64,000 nt of DNA from Ampelomyces quisqualis (lineage: Eukaryota > Ascomycota > Dothideomycetes > Pleosporales > Phaeosphaeriaceae), in the NCBI GenBank assembly GCA_018398575.1, contig JAGTXZ010000003.1:3224001-3288000 (forward strand), in the 5' to 3' direction. Below are positions 54,212 to 64,000 of the stretch, piece by piece. The notes under the pieces are model-generated. The model was not told the DNA's origin, ran no database searches, and saw nothing but the letters and a program-made list of their open reading frames with translations. Within the stretch, counting starts at the first letter, position 1. Each line of letters starts with the position of its first letter. The position numbers were made by a program, and so were the translations under genes.

Positions 54212-55064
54212 GTTACTTTTTGGAGTCAACGGCAATGGTGGATTTTTTTAGCTGACAGTGGGGTAGTGAGGCTTGCGATGGCTCTGGGTACACTGAGATG
54301 TGGAATGGGTGGGAGAGCGAGCCCAATAGCCCGCCTTGGAATAGGCCGGCGTATACCGACAAGAAGTTTACAGGTTGGTGGTGTATGGAGTGGTATTGAG
54401 CGGTGAGTGGGCTGAAGGCTATCTGCAGGACGCATCGTGGAGAGATTTGAGGTGTCGATGAGGATGAGCGTAGTCTCCAGGCTCGCTTGTGGGCGGAGCA
54501 GGATTGCAGTCTCACAAACTGGCGAACAGGTAGTGCTTGTGCTGCCAACAAATCAAAAGTCATGGTTGATTATTCCTGTCGATCGGGGTGAAGTGCATGC
54601 ATGCAACGAAGCAATTGATCCAAGCGGCCTCGAAACCTCGCCACATCTGGGCTTCTTTCGTGGAGTGGCTGTTGTGGTCTGAGGGTGAAGATGGAAATCT
54701 CCGGCGAACACATACGAGGTGACATAGGGAATCAATGGTCGTGATCCGGAGCCAAGACTGTTGAGTTGAGAAGTAGTGATGAGAAGTAGTGGTGGGAGTC
54801 ATGAGAACATGTCGTGGTGAAGAGGAAGAAGTTAGCTGGGGAGAGGTGGGGTGATGGGGAGGATCCGGCACGTGACGCTCCGCCAGGGTCACGTGCCAGA
54901 TCTTTATCTGATATGACACGGTGATACCCCGGAGTTAGCGCGATTCAGCCCTACGATCGCGATAACAGACAACTAAGATAAGCGCCCCCAAAATTTCTAG
55001 AGCCTGTCGGGTGCACAGCGGCTCTCAACGTGACGCGCCCGCCTCCCCCGCCGAATCCACCATC
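54212..55064. other. Intergenic, no gene seen
   Basis: About 850 bases before IMP4. CACGTGAC occurs at 54870-54877 and GGTCACGTGCC at 54888-54898, about 170-190 bases before the IMP4 start. These E-box-like sites could be bound by bHLH factors. Confidence 0.5.
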
Positions 55065-56005
55065 ATGATCCGCAAACAGGCCCGCGAGCGACGCGACTAC
55101 CTCTACCGCCGCGCCCTCACGCTGCGCGACGCCGAACTCGCCAGCAAGCGCGCCGCCCTCAAAGCCTCGCTCGCCTCGGGGAAGCCGCTGGACCGAGAAG
55201 TCGCCGCCGACGAAGCCCTGCGGCACGACTACAAGTACGACGAGTCACGTGCCGACCGCACTGCCGACGACGAACTCGGCCTCGACGACGAATACGCGCA
55301 GTTGAGCGGTGTCGTCGACCCGCGGATCCTGGTGACGACATCGCGCGACCCCAGCTCGCGACTGGGCACGTTTGCAAAGGAGATTCGCCTGCTGCTGCCG
55401 ACGGCGATACGCCTGAACCGCGGCAACCTGATCCTGAACAATCTTGTCTCGAGCGCGCAGTCCTCGGGACTCAGCGACATTGTGCTGCTGCACGAACATC
55501 GCGGCACCCCCACGGCGCTCACCGTCAGCCACTTCCCCCACGGCCCGACGGCGAGCTTCTCGCTGCACAACGTCGTTCTGCGAGCCGACATCCCCAACAG
55601 CGCGAGGGGAACAGTCTCGGAAAGCTATCCCCACCTCATCTTCGAAGGCTTCAGCACCAAGCTCGGCCAGCGCGTCGTCCAAGTTCTCAAGCACCTCTTC
55701 CCGCCGCGAGAAGGCACAGCTAAAGTAGGGAACCGAGTCGTCACGTACGTCCCCCACCTTCTCCCCCATTACCAGCCTTTCCTAACGCAGGCGCCAGATT
55801 CAAAAACATCCAAGACACCATCGAAGTCCGGCACCACGTCTTTGTCAAAACCGGTTACCAAGCCGTCGAGCTCGCAGAAGTCGGGCCCCGCATGACGATG
55901 CGCCTCTTTGAAATCCGCGCGGGAACACTAGACAACAAGGAAGGCGACGTGGAGTGGCACTTGAATCAGTACACGCGCACAGGGCGGAAGAAGGAGTATT
56001 TGTAG
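55065..56005 (+). CDS. imp4: IMP4, U3 snoRNP Brix-domain protein
   Basis: Nucleolar protein of the small-subunit processome that helps U3 snoRNA pair with pre-rRNA. Exon 1 at 55065-55744, a 53-base intron at 55745-55797, exon 2 at 55798-56005; 295 residues, typical for Imp4. N-terminal basic helix RKQARERRDYLYRRAL; then the Brix domain with ILVTTSRDPSSRL, IRLNRGN, DIVLLHEHRGTPTALTVSH, PHLIFEGFSTKLGQRV, FKNIQDTIEVRHHVFV and VGPRMTMRLFEIR, the last being the conserved Brix end. The start at 55065 is the only in-frame ATG before the conserved helix. Confidence 0.97.
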
Positions 56006-56110
56006 TCTTCCTTCACAGCATAATATACCCAGACTCTCATACACGGAAACCGACCACTCCCAATTCCTACCCCCATGTTGAATTCGCCTCGTCAACCACT
56101 CGACTTGCCA

Positions 56111-56571
56111 TCACCTAATCTTGGGCAACTTGAAAACAGGCCTCCCCCTCGCCGCAAGCGCAACCCACCCACCAATCAAACACACCCCGCCAACCGGCGT
56201 CACCGGCCCCAACACCTTGAACCGCTGCGCATCCAGCACAAGCAAATAAATCGACCCGCAAAACAACCCCATGCCCGCCGTGAACAACCCCATGGCAAGC
56301 GTATTCCGCGGCGCAAGCACCGCCGTAAACGTCAGCACCGCAGAGTGCATGAGCTATATGCATCCCCCCCCGACGTCAGTGCGTTGTCATGATCGTTTTG
56401 GGACTAGAGGCGTATATATATACATACCTGATACTGCGCAGCCATGTTCCAATTCGCGAGGCGCGCGGGATCGATGTCGACGATGCGCGCTTTTAGGCCG
56501 TGCGCGCCAAAGGCGCCGAGCATGATTGAGGAGGCGCCCGCGAGGGTGCCGATTGTCCAGAAGGGCGGCAT
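56111..56571 (-). CDS. DUF423-family small membrane protein
   Basis: Exon 1 at 56428-56571, a 74-base intron at 56354-56427, exon 2 at 56111-56353; 128 residues, matching the family. The N-terminus has IGTLAGASSIMLGAFGAHGL, where G-A-F-G-A-H-G-L is the DUF423 signature. About four hydrophobic helices follow, with a G-S-I-Y...LG.VTP.GG...GW pattern at the C-terminus. Function is unknown across the family. Tail-to-tail with IMP4, 105 bases between stops. Confidence 0.9.
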
Positions 56572-56854
56572 TGGTTTTTGGACATGTGTGTGTGTGTGTG
56601 GGTGTGGGTTGCTTGGAAGAGTGGTTTGTGTGTGGTGCGGAAAGACCTGGTCTGTGCATATTTGTCAGCGGGGAGGGAATGCATGTGGGAATGTGGGGAT
56701 GGAGACAAAGTGACTATGATGAGGTCGACATGCATGTATGCATGCATGCATGTGAAAGGGCGGTTGGTATCGTCGGAGAACATGTCTGAAGCCAAATATT
56801 TTCACAACCATCTTTTACCCGATCGAGGCATGGGAGACTTCTCCCATGACTCGT
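56572..56854. other. Spacer with GT and TGCA simple repeats
   Basis: 283 bases. (GT)n at about 56585-56600 and a TGCATG-type repeat at about 56730-56753. The DUF423 promoter lies here. Confidence 0.6.
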
Positions 56855-59361
56855 CTACATCATACACCCATTGGTTCTACTCGAGTGCAAGTCCGACGTG
56901 CCCAGCCTCACGCGCTGGTCTCCAATCGTCATGAAGCTCTCTACAAGCCACTCGTACCACACCTTCCGATCGTCCGTCTGTCGCCAAAAGCTGACCTGCA
57001 ACTCTGATTTTGCCGGTAGCTGCATGGGAATCTATCACTCATTAGCATACGGCTACGTATGAAAGGACTTGGGTCTCACCTTGAGCGGGAAAAATATGGG
57101 AAACCAAGAAATCATATCTTTGCTCTTCGCCTGCATCGTCACGGGATTCGTGCTCAGCTCCACGGGACCTTGCGACCCGCTGTACAAGACTGTCTCAAAG
57201 TACCCTCCAAGCCCGTGACATACGCCCGGCTCCTGGATCGGAAACGTAATACAGCAGTCGCGGTAGTTGTGCTCGTTCGCTCCGTCGCCTCCAGCAAAGC
57301 CACCGCCGCCACCGATGGCGGAGCCACCCTTGCGTAGCGAAGCTTGAACTAGGACAGTCGGGGGAAGAGGATGCGAGAATTCCCATGCAGTGTGCACAAT
57401 AGGTGCAAGTGGTGCTTCCAGATTGAAGTTGCTCATCTTCAGACTTTTGTTCTTGAGTTGCTGTGAGGTGGCCGTCTCTTTCTGTTCAGTAGACAAGTAG
57501 TCGAATTGTGACAGCATGACGACCCAGGGAATGTCAAAAGCGTTCGAGTCAACGCTTATACTCCGGGCGTGTAGGTCTGACCAGAGCCTCGGCGTCGAAA
57601 TGGGCGTGAAATGTGCCGTGTAGCTGGAAGGTATCGAGATGCCGTGGTCCGGATTGAGAACATGCTGTACGCCGTCGAGACACTCTGGTGACAGCTCGTT
57701 GTCGGCAAAGGATCCGAGAAGCTCACTGACCAACATGTCGACCTTGCCGAAAGTCCCGTCTGCAAGCGCAGGTCCCTTCCAGGCGCGCATATCGGTCTTG
57801 ACAACTGTCACCCGTCCTCCCCAGGTTCCGACGTTATGCCGTTGTAGGAGCACATAGGCATTTGGATTCTTCTCAATCGCAAATACACGGACCGGCACCC
57901 CTGTACTTGCACTTGCATTGAGCGCACGCGTTACAAGTGGCCCTCGACCTGAGCCTACAACCGCGATGATGACTACACCATCACCAGAACTTGTCGGCCG
58001 CTTCTCTTCGTGCCAATCTCCCAGAGCCTGCGCAATGGCACGCTCGTACCACGCATACTTGATCGGGTCCTTCTCGAATACTTCATAGGTGATCGACTCC
58101 AGATTGTCGGTAAGTGGTTGCAGTGGGCTCTGCAGATAATCCTGGAAGCCTCCGCCAAATCGCTCAAGCTGGCTCTTCGGTGGCTGATTGCGCTGGATGT
58201 ACCGCAAGTAGCTCAGGTGTGGTGTGGGATCATTACTGCTACTGGAAGACTTTCCACTCGATTTCAGCAGCTGTGCGGCCTCTGCTGGCGTCGGCGCAGG
58301 CCGATCCGAGCATTCAGGACTGGGCGCGTCTTCAGCGGTACGCGGCGAAAGATGACCTGTCGAGTAGGACATGATCATGTCCGGGTCATCGATTCCGGGC
58401 AGCGGACCTACGTCTGTCACAAGCAGCCATGGGGAGCTTCGAAGCCGCGCGCATCTGAAGATGAAGGCCTGGTGTGATCTAGACAGGACGAATGATTGAC
58501 GCTGGTTGAGGATAAAGGAAGAGGCAGGCAGGTTGAGCAGCCGGATAGGCTCAGAATACCATCTTGACTGGAGCGCAAGGGAGGGTAGTGTGCGAGGCAG
58601 ATCCAAGGCTACTGACAGGCGATTGCTGTATTTGCAAATGGTCCTGATGGTGTTCCATACCTCCCACGAGCTCCAAGGGTTCTTGGCCTGCACGTTGGCT
58701 TCGAAGTCGGAGCGGGCAAAGCTGGCCAGATGGCCCAACTCCTCCGCGGTGGTAGCCGCCGACCCGTCCATCGGCAGCTGGACATGCAGCTGGAGGTAGG
58801 AGCCGATTGCGAGAGCCTCCTTGATTGCGCGCGCAAACTGGGCGACGCCATTTTGGCCGTCGGATAGCCGGGGGCCAGGTACCACAACGGTGGTCGCCCC
58901 ACAGAAGGCGGCATAGGCAATCTCCAAGTGGAAGACCTGGCGCGAGATGTGCGCGATGACAGGATCGGGCGACGAGAGATGGATCCAGGAGCTGGTGAAG
59001 GTGACGAGCTGGCCGATCGTTTCGTTGGGCCCGAGAGGCGTGTCGGGGTGGTCGAGCGCGGGGACCAAGGGCAGCGGCTGGTGGCGGGATGAGTCGGCGA
59101 GGGAGTGGGAGTAGGAGTTGAGGAGGCTCAGCACGCGGGTGTGGAAGTGGTCGTTGGTGATGGGGCTAGTCAGCATGTCATACTGGATGGCATGGCGTCA
59201 GCCTGGATACCACGATGTGTCTTGTCGCACTTGATTTTTCATACCCCAAGGTCTTGCGCGTGCTGCACGAGCTCTGGCGACACGGCCAGGCGGCGATTGG
59301 TCTCATGGTGGCCGATGTAGAAGAAGGGAGTCGAAGGCTCCGCGGCGTCCGAGTAAGACAT
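56855..59361 (-). CDS. PRMT5-type protein arginine methyltransferase (Skb1/Hsl7)
   Basis: Type II arginine methyltransferase making symmetric dimethylarginine. Exon 1 at 59245-59361, intron 59183-59244, exon 2 at 57080-59182, intron 57020-57079, exon 3 at 56855-57019; 794 residues. N-terminal TIM-barrel region, then the Rossmann-like methyltransferase domain: YEVFEKDPIKYAWYERAI, VVGSGRGPLVTRAL (~residue 445, SAM loop), VFAIEKNPNAY, the double-E loop SELLGSFADNELSPECLDG (~530), then a beta-barrel with LEAPLAPIVHTAWEFSHP. The tail exon ends VSFWRQTDDRKVWYEWL. Ser-rich insert near residues 330-345. Nuclear and cytosolic. Divergent from PRP43; the promoter between them is made of tandem repeats. 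Confidence 0.95.
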
Positions 59362-59817
59362 GTTCTGAGCAGCTGCAGGCCTGGGCGCGGGGACGGCATG
59401 GTGGCGGTGTCTGGGATACTACTCTAGGATGAGGCTTTGCGCGCGGCAATAACGACGGAGCTAAGTTAGTCCGGCCGAGCGCATAGCCTTTCCGGGCGAG
59501 CCGCACAGCCATTGGTGGGAGCTCTGCGCGCGGCAATCCAGACGGAGCCAAGTTATTCCAGCCGAGCGCATAGCCTTTTCCAGCCGAGCCGCAGAGCCAT
59601 TGGTGGGTTCTTTGCGCGCGGCAATCAGGACGGAGCCAAGTTAGTCCGGCCGAGCGCATAGCTTTTCCGGGCGAGCCGTACAGCCATTAGCCTTTCCGGG
59701 CGAGCCGCAGAGCCATTGGTGAAGCTTTGCGCGCGGCAGTGAGGACGGAGCCAAGTTATTCCAGCCGAGCGCATAACATTTTCCAGGCGTGTTGTCAGCA
59801 ACACTGACCCCCCCGAC
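59362..59817. promoter_or_regulatory. Bidirectional promoter of PRMT5 and PRP43
   Basis: 456 bases, most of them the tandem repeat array. The ATTGG motifs could be recognised by the CCAAT-binding (HAP) complex; inference from motif only. Confidence 0.55.
59435..59795. repeat. Four diverged ~85-115-base tandem units in the PRMT5/PRP43 promoter
   Basis: The unit begins TTTGCGCGCGGCA, continues GACGGAGCCAAGTTA and GCCGAGCGCATAGC, and ends GAGCCATTGGTG. Copies begin near 59435, 59524, 59609 and 59726; the third has an internal partial duplication. Three of the four end in ATTGG, the reverse complement of the CCAAT box. Confidence 0.85.
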
Positions 59818-62195
59818 ATGCCCGACATGGCCATCAAGCGCGAGCTCCACGACGACGACGGCGCGAGCGTCAAGCGCGTCAAGGTCGAGCGCGACGCCGC
59901 CAGCAACCCGTACCTGGCGCATTGGCACGACGAGAAGCCCGCCCTCGCCACCTTCACGCGCCATGCAACGACGGCGACGCAGGCCAGCCGCGCCGAAGAC
60001 GGGCCCAACAACCCCTTCACGGGCCGGCCGCTGTCGAGCAACTATCTGAGCATCCTCAAGAAGCGGCGCGACCTGCCCGTCCACCAGCAGCGGTACGTTG
60101 GCGGCCGCGCGCACCACTCCCACCACCACACACGCGCCCTCACGTGCTGACACAGCCCAGCGACGAGTTCCTCAAGCTATACCAGGCCTCGCAGATCCTC
60201 GTCTTCGTTGGCGAGACGGGCTCCGGCAAGACGACGCAGATCCCGCAGTTTGTGCTCTTCGACGACCTGCCCAGTCAGAACGCCAAGATGGTCGCCTGCA
60301 CGCAGCCGCGCCGAGTCGCCGCCATGTCCGTGGCCCAGCGCGTCGCCGAGGAGATGGACGTCGAGCTCGGCGAGCAGGTCGGCTACAGCATTCGCTTCGA
60401 GGACAAGACGAGCCCAAGCACCGTGCTCAAGTACATGACGGACGGCATGTTGCTGCGCGAGGCCATGAACGACCACAACCTGACCCGCTACAGCACCATC
60501 ATCCTCGACGAGGCCCACGAGCGCACCCTGGCGACCGACATCCTCATGGGGCTGCTCAAGGAGGTGGTGCTGCGCCGCAAGGACCTCAAGCTCATTATCA
60601 TGAGCGCCACACTCGACGCCACAAAGTTCCAGAAGTACTTCCACAACGCCCCGCTGCTCGCTGTCCCCGGCCGCACCCACCCGGTCGAGGTCTTCTACAC
60701 CCCCGCCCCCGAGCGCGACTATGTCGAGGCGGCGCTGCGCACCGTGCTGCAGATCCACGCCACCGAGCCCGAGGGCGACATTCTGCTGTTCTTGACCGGA
60801 GAGGAGGAGATTGAAGACGCGTGCCGGAAGATAAACCTCGAGGCGCAAGATCTGAGCAGAGAAGGCGGCGCTGGCCCCCTCGTCGTGTACCCGCTCTACG
60901 GCACTCTGCCCCCCGCACAGCAGCAGAAGATCTTCAACCCTGCGCCGCCGCCCGCAACGTCTGGAGGCCGTCCAGGAAGGAAGTGCATCGTGTCCACCAA
61001 CATCGCCGAGACCTCGCTCACCATTGACGGCATCGTGTACGTTGTCGACCCCGGCTTCAGCAAGCAAAAGGTGTACAACCCTCGAATCCGTGTCGAGTCG
61101 CTGCTCGTCTCTCCCATCTCCAAGGCGTCTGCCCAGCAGCGTGCTGGCCGTGCAGGTCGTACGCGCCCTGGAAAGTGCTTCCGTCTGTACACCGAGAGTG
61201 CTTTCAAGAAGGAGCTTATTGAGCAGACATACCCGGAGATTCTTCGATCAAACTTGGCCAGCACAGTTCTCGAGCTGAAGAAGCTCGGCGTCGACGACCT
61301 GGTTCATTTCGATCTCATGGACCCGCCTGCGCCGGAGACGCTTATGCGCGCTCTGGAGGAGCTCAACTACCTGGCCTGTCTCGATGACGAGGGTGAGCTG
61401 ACCACCCTTGGAGGGCTAGCCTCTAGTTTTCCCCTTGATCCTGCGCTGGCTGTCATGCTGATAACCTCACCCGAGTTCTACTGCTCAAACGAGATTCTCT
61501 CGCTCACAGCGCTACTTTCTGTCCCCCAAATCTTTGTCCGACCAGCTGCCAATCGCAAGCGGGCGGACGAGATGAAGGAGCTCTTTGCGCATCCCAAGGG
61601 CGACCACCTTACTATGCTCAACGTGTACCATGCTTTCAAGGGAGAGGCAGCGCAGGCGAATCCCAAGCAATGGTGCCACGACCATTTCCTCTCATTCCGT
61701 GCGCTGCAACAGGCCGACAACGTTCGCCTCCAGTTGAAGCGTATAATGGAGCGTGAAGAGCTCGAGCTCATGTCGACACCATTCGAGAACAAGAAGTACT
61801 ACGAGAACATTCAGCGTGCTCTCGTGGCTGGCTTCTTCATGCAGGTTGCTAAGCGTGAGGGCAACGGCAAGTCGTACATGACCGTCAAGGACGACCAAAA
61901 TGTATTGCTACATCCCAGCACAGTGCTCGCAGAGGACAGTGAGTGGGTCATCTACAACGAGTTTGTCCTCACTACCAAGAACTACATTCGGACCGTGACC
62001 TCGGTCAAGCCCGAGTGGTTGATGGTATGTCGTAATCCGCCATGGTTCTGCCGTGGATAGAGCACTAACGTCTTACAGGACATTTCACCCAACTACTACG
62101 ACTTGTCACAGTTCAAGGAAGGCGACATCAAGCAAGCTCTTAGACGAGTGTCCATGAAGCTTCAACGCAAGGAGGCCGAGAAGGGACGTAGATAG
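59818..62195 (+). CDS. prp43: DEAH-box RNA helicase Prp43
   Basis: RNA helicase that releases the spliced intron lariat from spliceosomes and also acts in ribosome biogenesis. Exon 1 at 59818-60092, a 68-base intron at 60093-60160, exon 2 at 60161-62024, a 54-base intron at 62025-62078 (with CACTAACG branch), exon 3 at 62079-62195; 751 residues, as expected. Motifs in order: I GETGSGKTT (~108), Ia TQPRRVAAMSV, II DEAH (~207), III MSATLD, IV-V FLTGEEEIE and STNIAETSLTIDG, VI QQRAGRAGRTRPGKCFRLYT. Then the winged-helix, ratchet and OB-fold parts, closing YYDLSQFKEGDIKQALRRV. LPVHQQRDEFLKLYQ before motif I is specific to Prp43 among DEAH helicases. The GC-rich coding bias creates long false antisense frames. 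Confidence 0.97.
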
Positions 62196-62570
62196 GTTCT
62201 GACAGTTCTCTTCAATGAGACCGGTGACCGGTATGGAGTTACAAAGGCGTCAAGCCTGGAGTGTCGTTACTTTGTGAGATGGTGCTGGTCTACATGACGG
62301 CGTTGGAACATAATTTCGAGACGCTGGAGGCATTGTCTAGGCGTTCCATACTGAGAGATCTTTTGTTCGACACAACCGACAGTCCAATAACTGCGCTTTC
62401 AAGCAAACATGTGCTTCATCCCTGCCCTCCCCGTGCGATGCTGACTAACCGCATTCTGAACCGTTCTCCCAGCTTACCCCACACGCATCGGCATCTTTGT
62501 TCCCAAACGCCGACGTCTCCAACTTTTTTCCAGCAACAGGAACCACATCACACCCTCACCAACCGTCGCA
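62196..62570. other. Intergenic
   Basis: 375 bases between tandem genes, holding the PRP43 3' end and the next promoter. The plus frame across it is not supported. Confidence 0.55.
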
Positions 62571-63293
62571 ATGGCCCCGCTCCCCGCCCAGACAGACGAA
62601 TACTCCCTCCTCCACATCGAACGCATATCGCAATACGTCTCGCTCAGTCCGTCATCGCTATCCAACCCTCTCCCCGCCATATGCGCATCCGTCTTCTCGC
62701 CGCTCCTACTCTCCTACTTGCCTGCCGCCCGAGGCATCGTGCTCAGCTACTCTGACGTAGAACTAACTTCTTCGCCGCCCGGCGACTGCATACGCTCTCC
62801 CACGGACTCGCTGTTACTGCGCCATGTCGACGAGTACACGGCGCCGTATCTCTGGGCCACGGCGTCGCTGCTCGTCTTGCGCCCTGTCGCCGATCAATGG
62901 CTCAAAGGCGTCGTCACGCATCAGAGCACTACACATGTTACGTTGAGCCATTTGAATACTTTTCCCGTCAGTGTTACTAAAGACTACTTCCCTGGCGGTT
63001 GGACGTGGCATGGCGAGGTCGCGGGGAGGGTCAAGAAAGGCTGGGACGGAAGATTGAGCGATGAAGGGGGCTGGTGGGTCGATGGGAATGGAGAAAAGGT
63101 GCAGGGGGAGATGCGGGTGCGGATCAGGGATTTCGACGGCAGGATGGACGGGAGGGGGAGGGGGAAGGGGTTTTTGAGGATCCAGGGGAGCTTAGTCACA
63201 GTTGATGAGGAAAAGAGGAGGACACAAGGGAAGGGGAAGAAGAGCGCGAATGGGGTGTTGAAGACGCCGCGGGAGGTTGTTGAAGTGGAGTAA
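62571..63293 (+). CDS. RNA polymerase I subunit RPA43-like protein
   Basis: 240 residues, single exon, start in good context (GCAATGGCC). The N-terminal half resembles the RPB7/RPA43 tip fold: LSPSSLSNPLPAICASVFSP and YLPAARGIVLSYSDVEL (the conserved region where Rpa43 proteins have 'G.VL.Y'). The second part has the OB-like stalk: LVLRPVADQWLKGVVTHQST, HVTLSHLNTFPVSV, then a Trp-rich insert and a Lys/Arg-rich tail. The order fits Rpa43, which with Rpa14 forms the Pol I stalk and binds Rrn3. The match is by pattern, so alternatives in the same fold (Rpb7, Rpc25) remain possible but less likely. Confidence 0.75.
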   Translation: MAPLPAQTDEYSLLHIERISQYVSLSPSSLSNPLPAICASVFSPLLLSYLPAARGIVLSYSDVELTSSPPGDCIRSPTDSLLLRHVDEYTAPYLWATASLLVLRPVADQWLKGVVTHQSTTHVTLSHLNTFPVSVTKDYFPGGWTWHGEVAGRVKKGWDGRLSDEGGWWVDGNGEKVQGEMRVRIRDFDGRMDGRGRGKGFLRIQGSLVTVDEEKRRTQGKGKKSANGVLKTPREVVEVE

Positions 63294-64000
63294 TGGTTCG
63301 CTGCGTGGGTGTAAGAAAGGCTTGTACAAAGGGCATTAGGAAAGGCGTTTCAAGGGTGTTTATGTTTTCCGTACGATTACCAACATCGTCCGAAGTCAGA
63401 CCAAACTCTGTCGAAATTCTCAACCCCGTCCATCTCACAGTCCCATCTCACCCTCGCTACACTCATCCTCAACCCACAATCCCATCTCGCCCGTCTCGCG
63501 CGGTTCCTTGCGCTTCACTGCCTTGGAAAAGGAGGCCTTGTTAGCTTTCGGTCAATGTGCTGAGTAGGCAGGGGAGGTAAATACTATCATGGAGACGACA
63601 GTTTTAGCTGAGGAGTGTATATCGTCCTTGGAGGACAGGGTGCAATTGTAGTGAAAGTTCTTGCCTGTTCGCAGTAGGCGTTTCGGGAGATGATTCACCA
63701 AGAAGTAATTATGAGCCGTGGTAACAGCGGGAAATTCTCAGTGTTTCAACACCCATATGACATCTTTCCGCTTAGTGTTCTTAACCGTTTCGCGAGATTC
63801 ATTGACATGTACTTGTGATGAAACCATCGGTTCAGAGTCACGAATGGAATAAATGCAGAACTGCCAAAGGTACACATCGTTCAATCGGTTGTCGTCTCCA
63901 ATGCAGCTACGGAGGTAGCGGATGGCACTCATCTAAAATAAAAATAGAAAACGAGACCGCAGTACGGATGCAATATCACATCGGCTTGGGAATTTGGTGT
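63294..64000. other. Right-edge region, no supported gene
   Basis: About 700 bases. A 64-codon minus-strand frame at 63738-63932 (MSAIRYLRSCIGDD...) could be a 3' exon of a gene outside the window, but I found no splice or family evidence. Confidence 0.5.

Noticed and set aside
60098..61067. Long alternative frames on both strands inside PRP43
   Set aside because: Codon-bias shadows of the helicase; all DEAH motifs lie in the chosen frame.
63738..63932. 64-codon minus frame near the right edge
   Set aside because: Could be an exon of an outside gene, but there is no splice or similarity evidence in the window.
1..64000. CRISPR arrays, bacterial operons, riboswitches
   Set aside because: The window is clearly eukaryotic (spliced fungal genes). 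No regularly spaced repeat array fits.

Overview
The window looks like a chromosome segment of a filamentous ascomycete (Pezizomycotina; Dothideomycetes is my best guess, by inference only). The genes are eukaryotic and split by short GT-AG introns, mostly 45-70 bases, often with a CTAAC-type branch point. Typical fungal families are present: a Zn2Cys6 regulator, a PDR-type ABC pump, an allantoate/pantothenate-type MFS carrier, verprolin, and a HET-domain relic. GC-rich housekeeping blocks alternate with AT-rich, gene-poor stretches that hold broken genes and small inverted-repeat elements. I assembled gene models by hand from splice signals and reading frames. For nearly all complete multi-exon models the summed exon length is divisible by three, which is a useful internal check.

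Layout. 0-8.2 kb: a Zn2Cys6 transcription factor (cut by the left edge) divergent from a 1467-residue PDR-type ABC transporter. 9.1-11.2 kb: two membrane-protein genes of unclear function. 11.9-15.7 kb: verprolin (actin regulator), a mitochondrial membrane protein and a Tma17-like proteasome-assembly chaperone. 17.3 kb: an intron-containing tRNA-Ser(GCU)-like gene with an imperfect acceptor stem. 17.8-21.5 kb: a possibly decaying MFS transporter divergent from a 2-oxoglutarate/Fe(II) oxygenase. 22-26.9 kb: a gene graveyard (kinase-like, P450 and F-box relics). 27-31.3 kb: a SET-domain protein with a signal-peptide-like N-terminus, KRR1 (ribosome biogenesis) and a short-chain dehydrogenase. 31.8-36.9 kb: HET-domain and membrane-protein relics and AT-rich sequence. 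36.9-38.9 kb: a sulfotransferase-like P-loop protein and a 632-bp terminal-inverted-repeat element. 39.2-44.9 kb: V-ATPase subunit C, glycine-cleavage T protein, an AT-hook protein and ORC6. 45-54.2 kb: an accessory block with two small secreted proteins, two paralogous larger secreted proteins and two inverted copies of a ~480-bp MITE. 55-63.3 kb: IMP4, a DUF423 membrane protein, PRMT5, PRP43 and an RPA43-like subunit.

How the genes relate. KRR1, IMP4, PRP43 and RPA43 all serve ribosome production. The regulator/ABC pump and MFS/oxygenase pairs look like small transport or metabolism modules. The most interesting material is the 46-54 kb block. It holds two secreted-protein genes that share exon structure, intron phases and motifs but belong to no family I recognise. 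Next to them are two short secreted proteins that share a cysteine-rich C-terminal signature.
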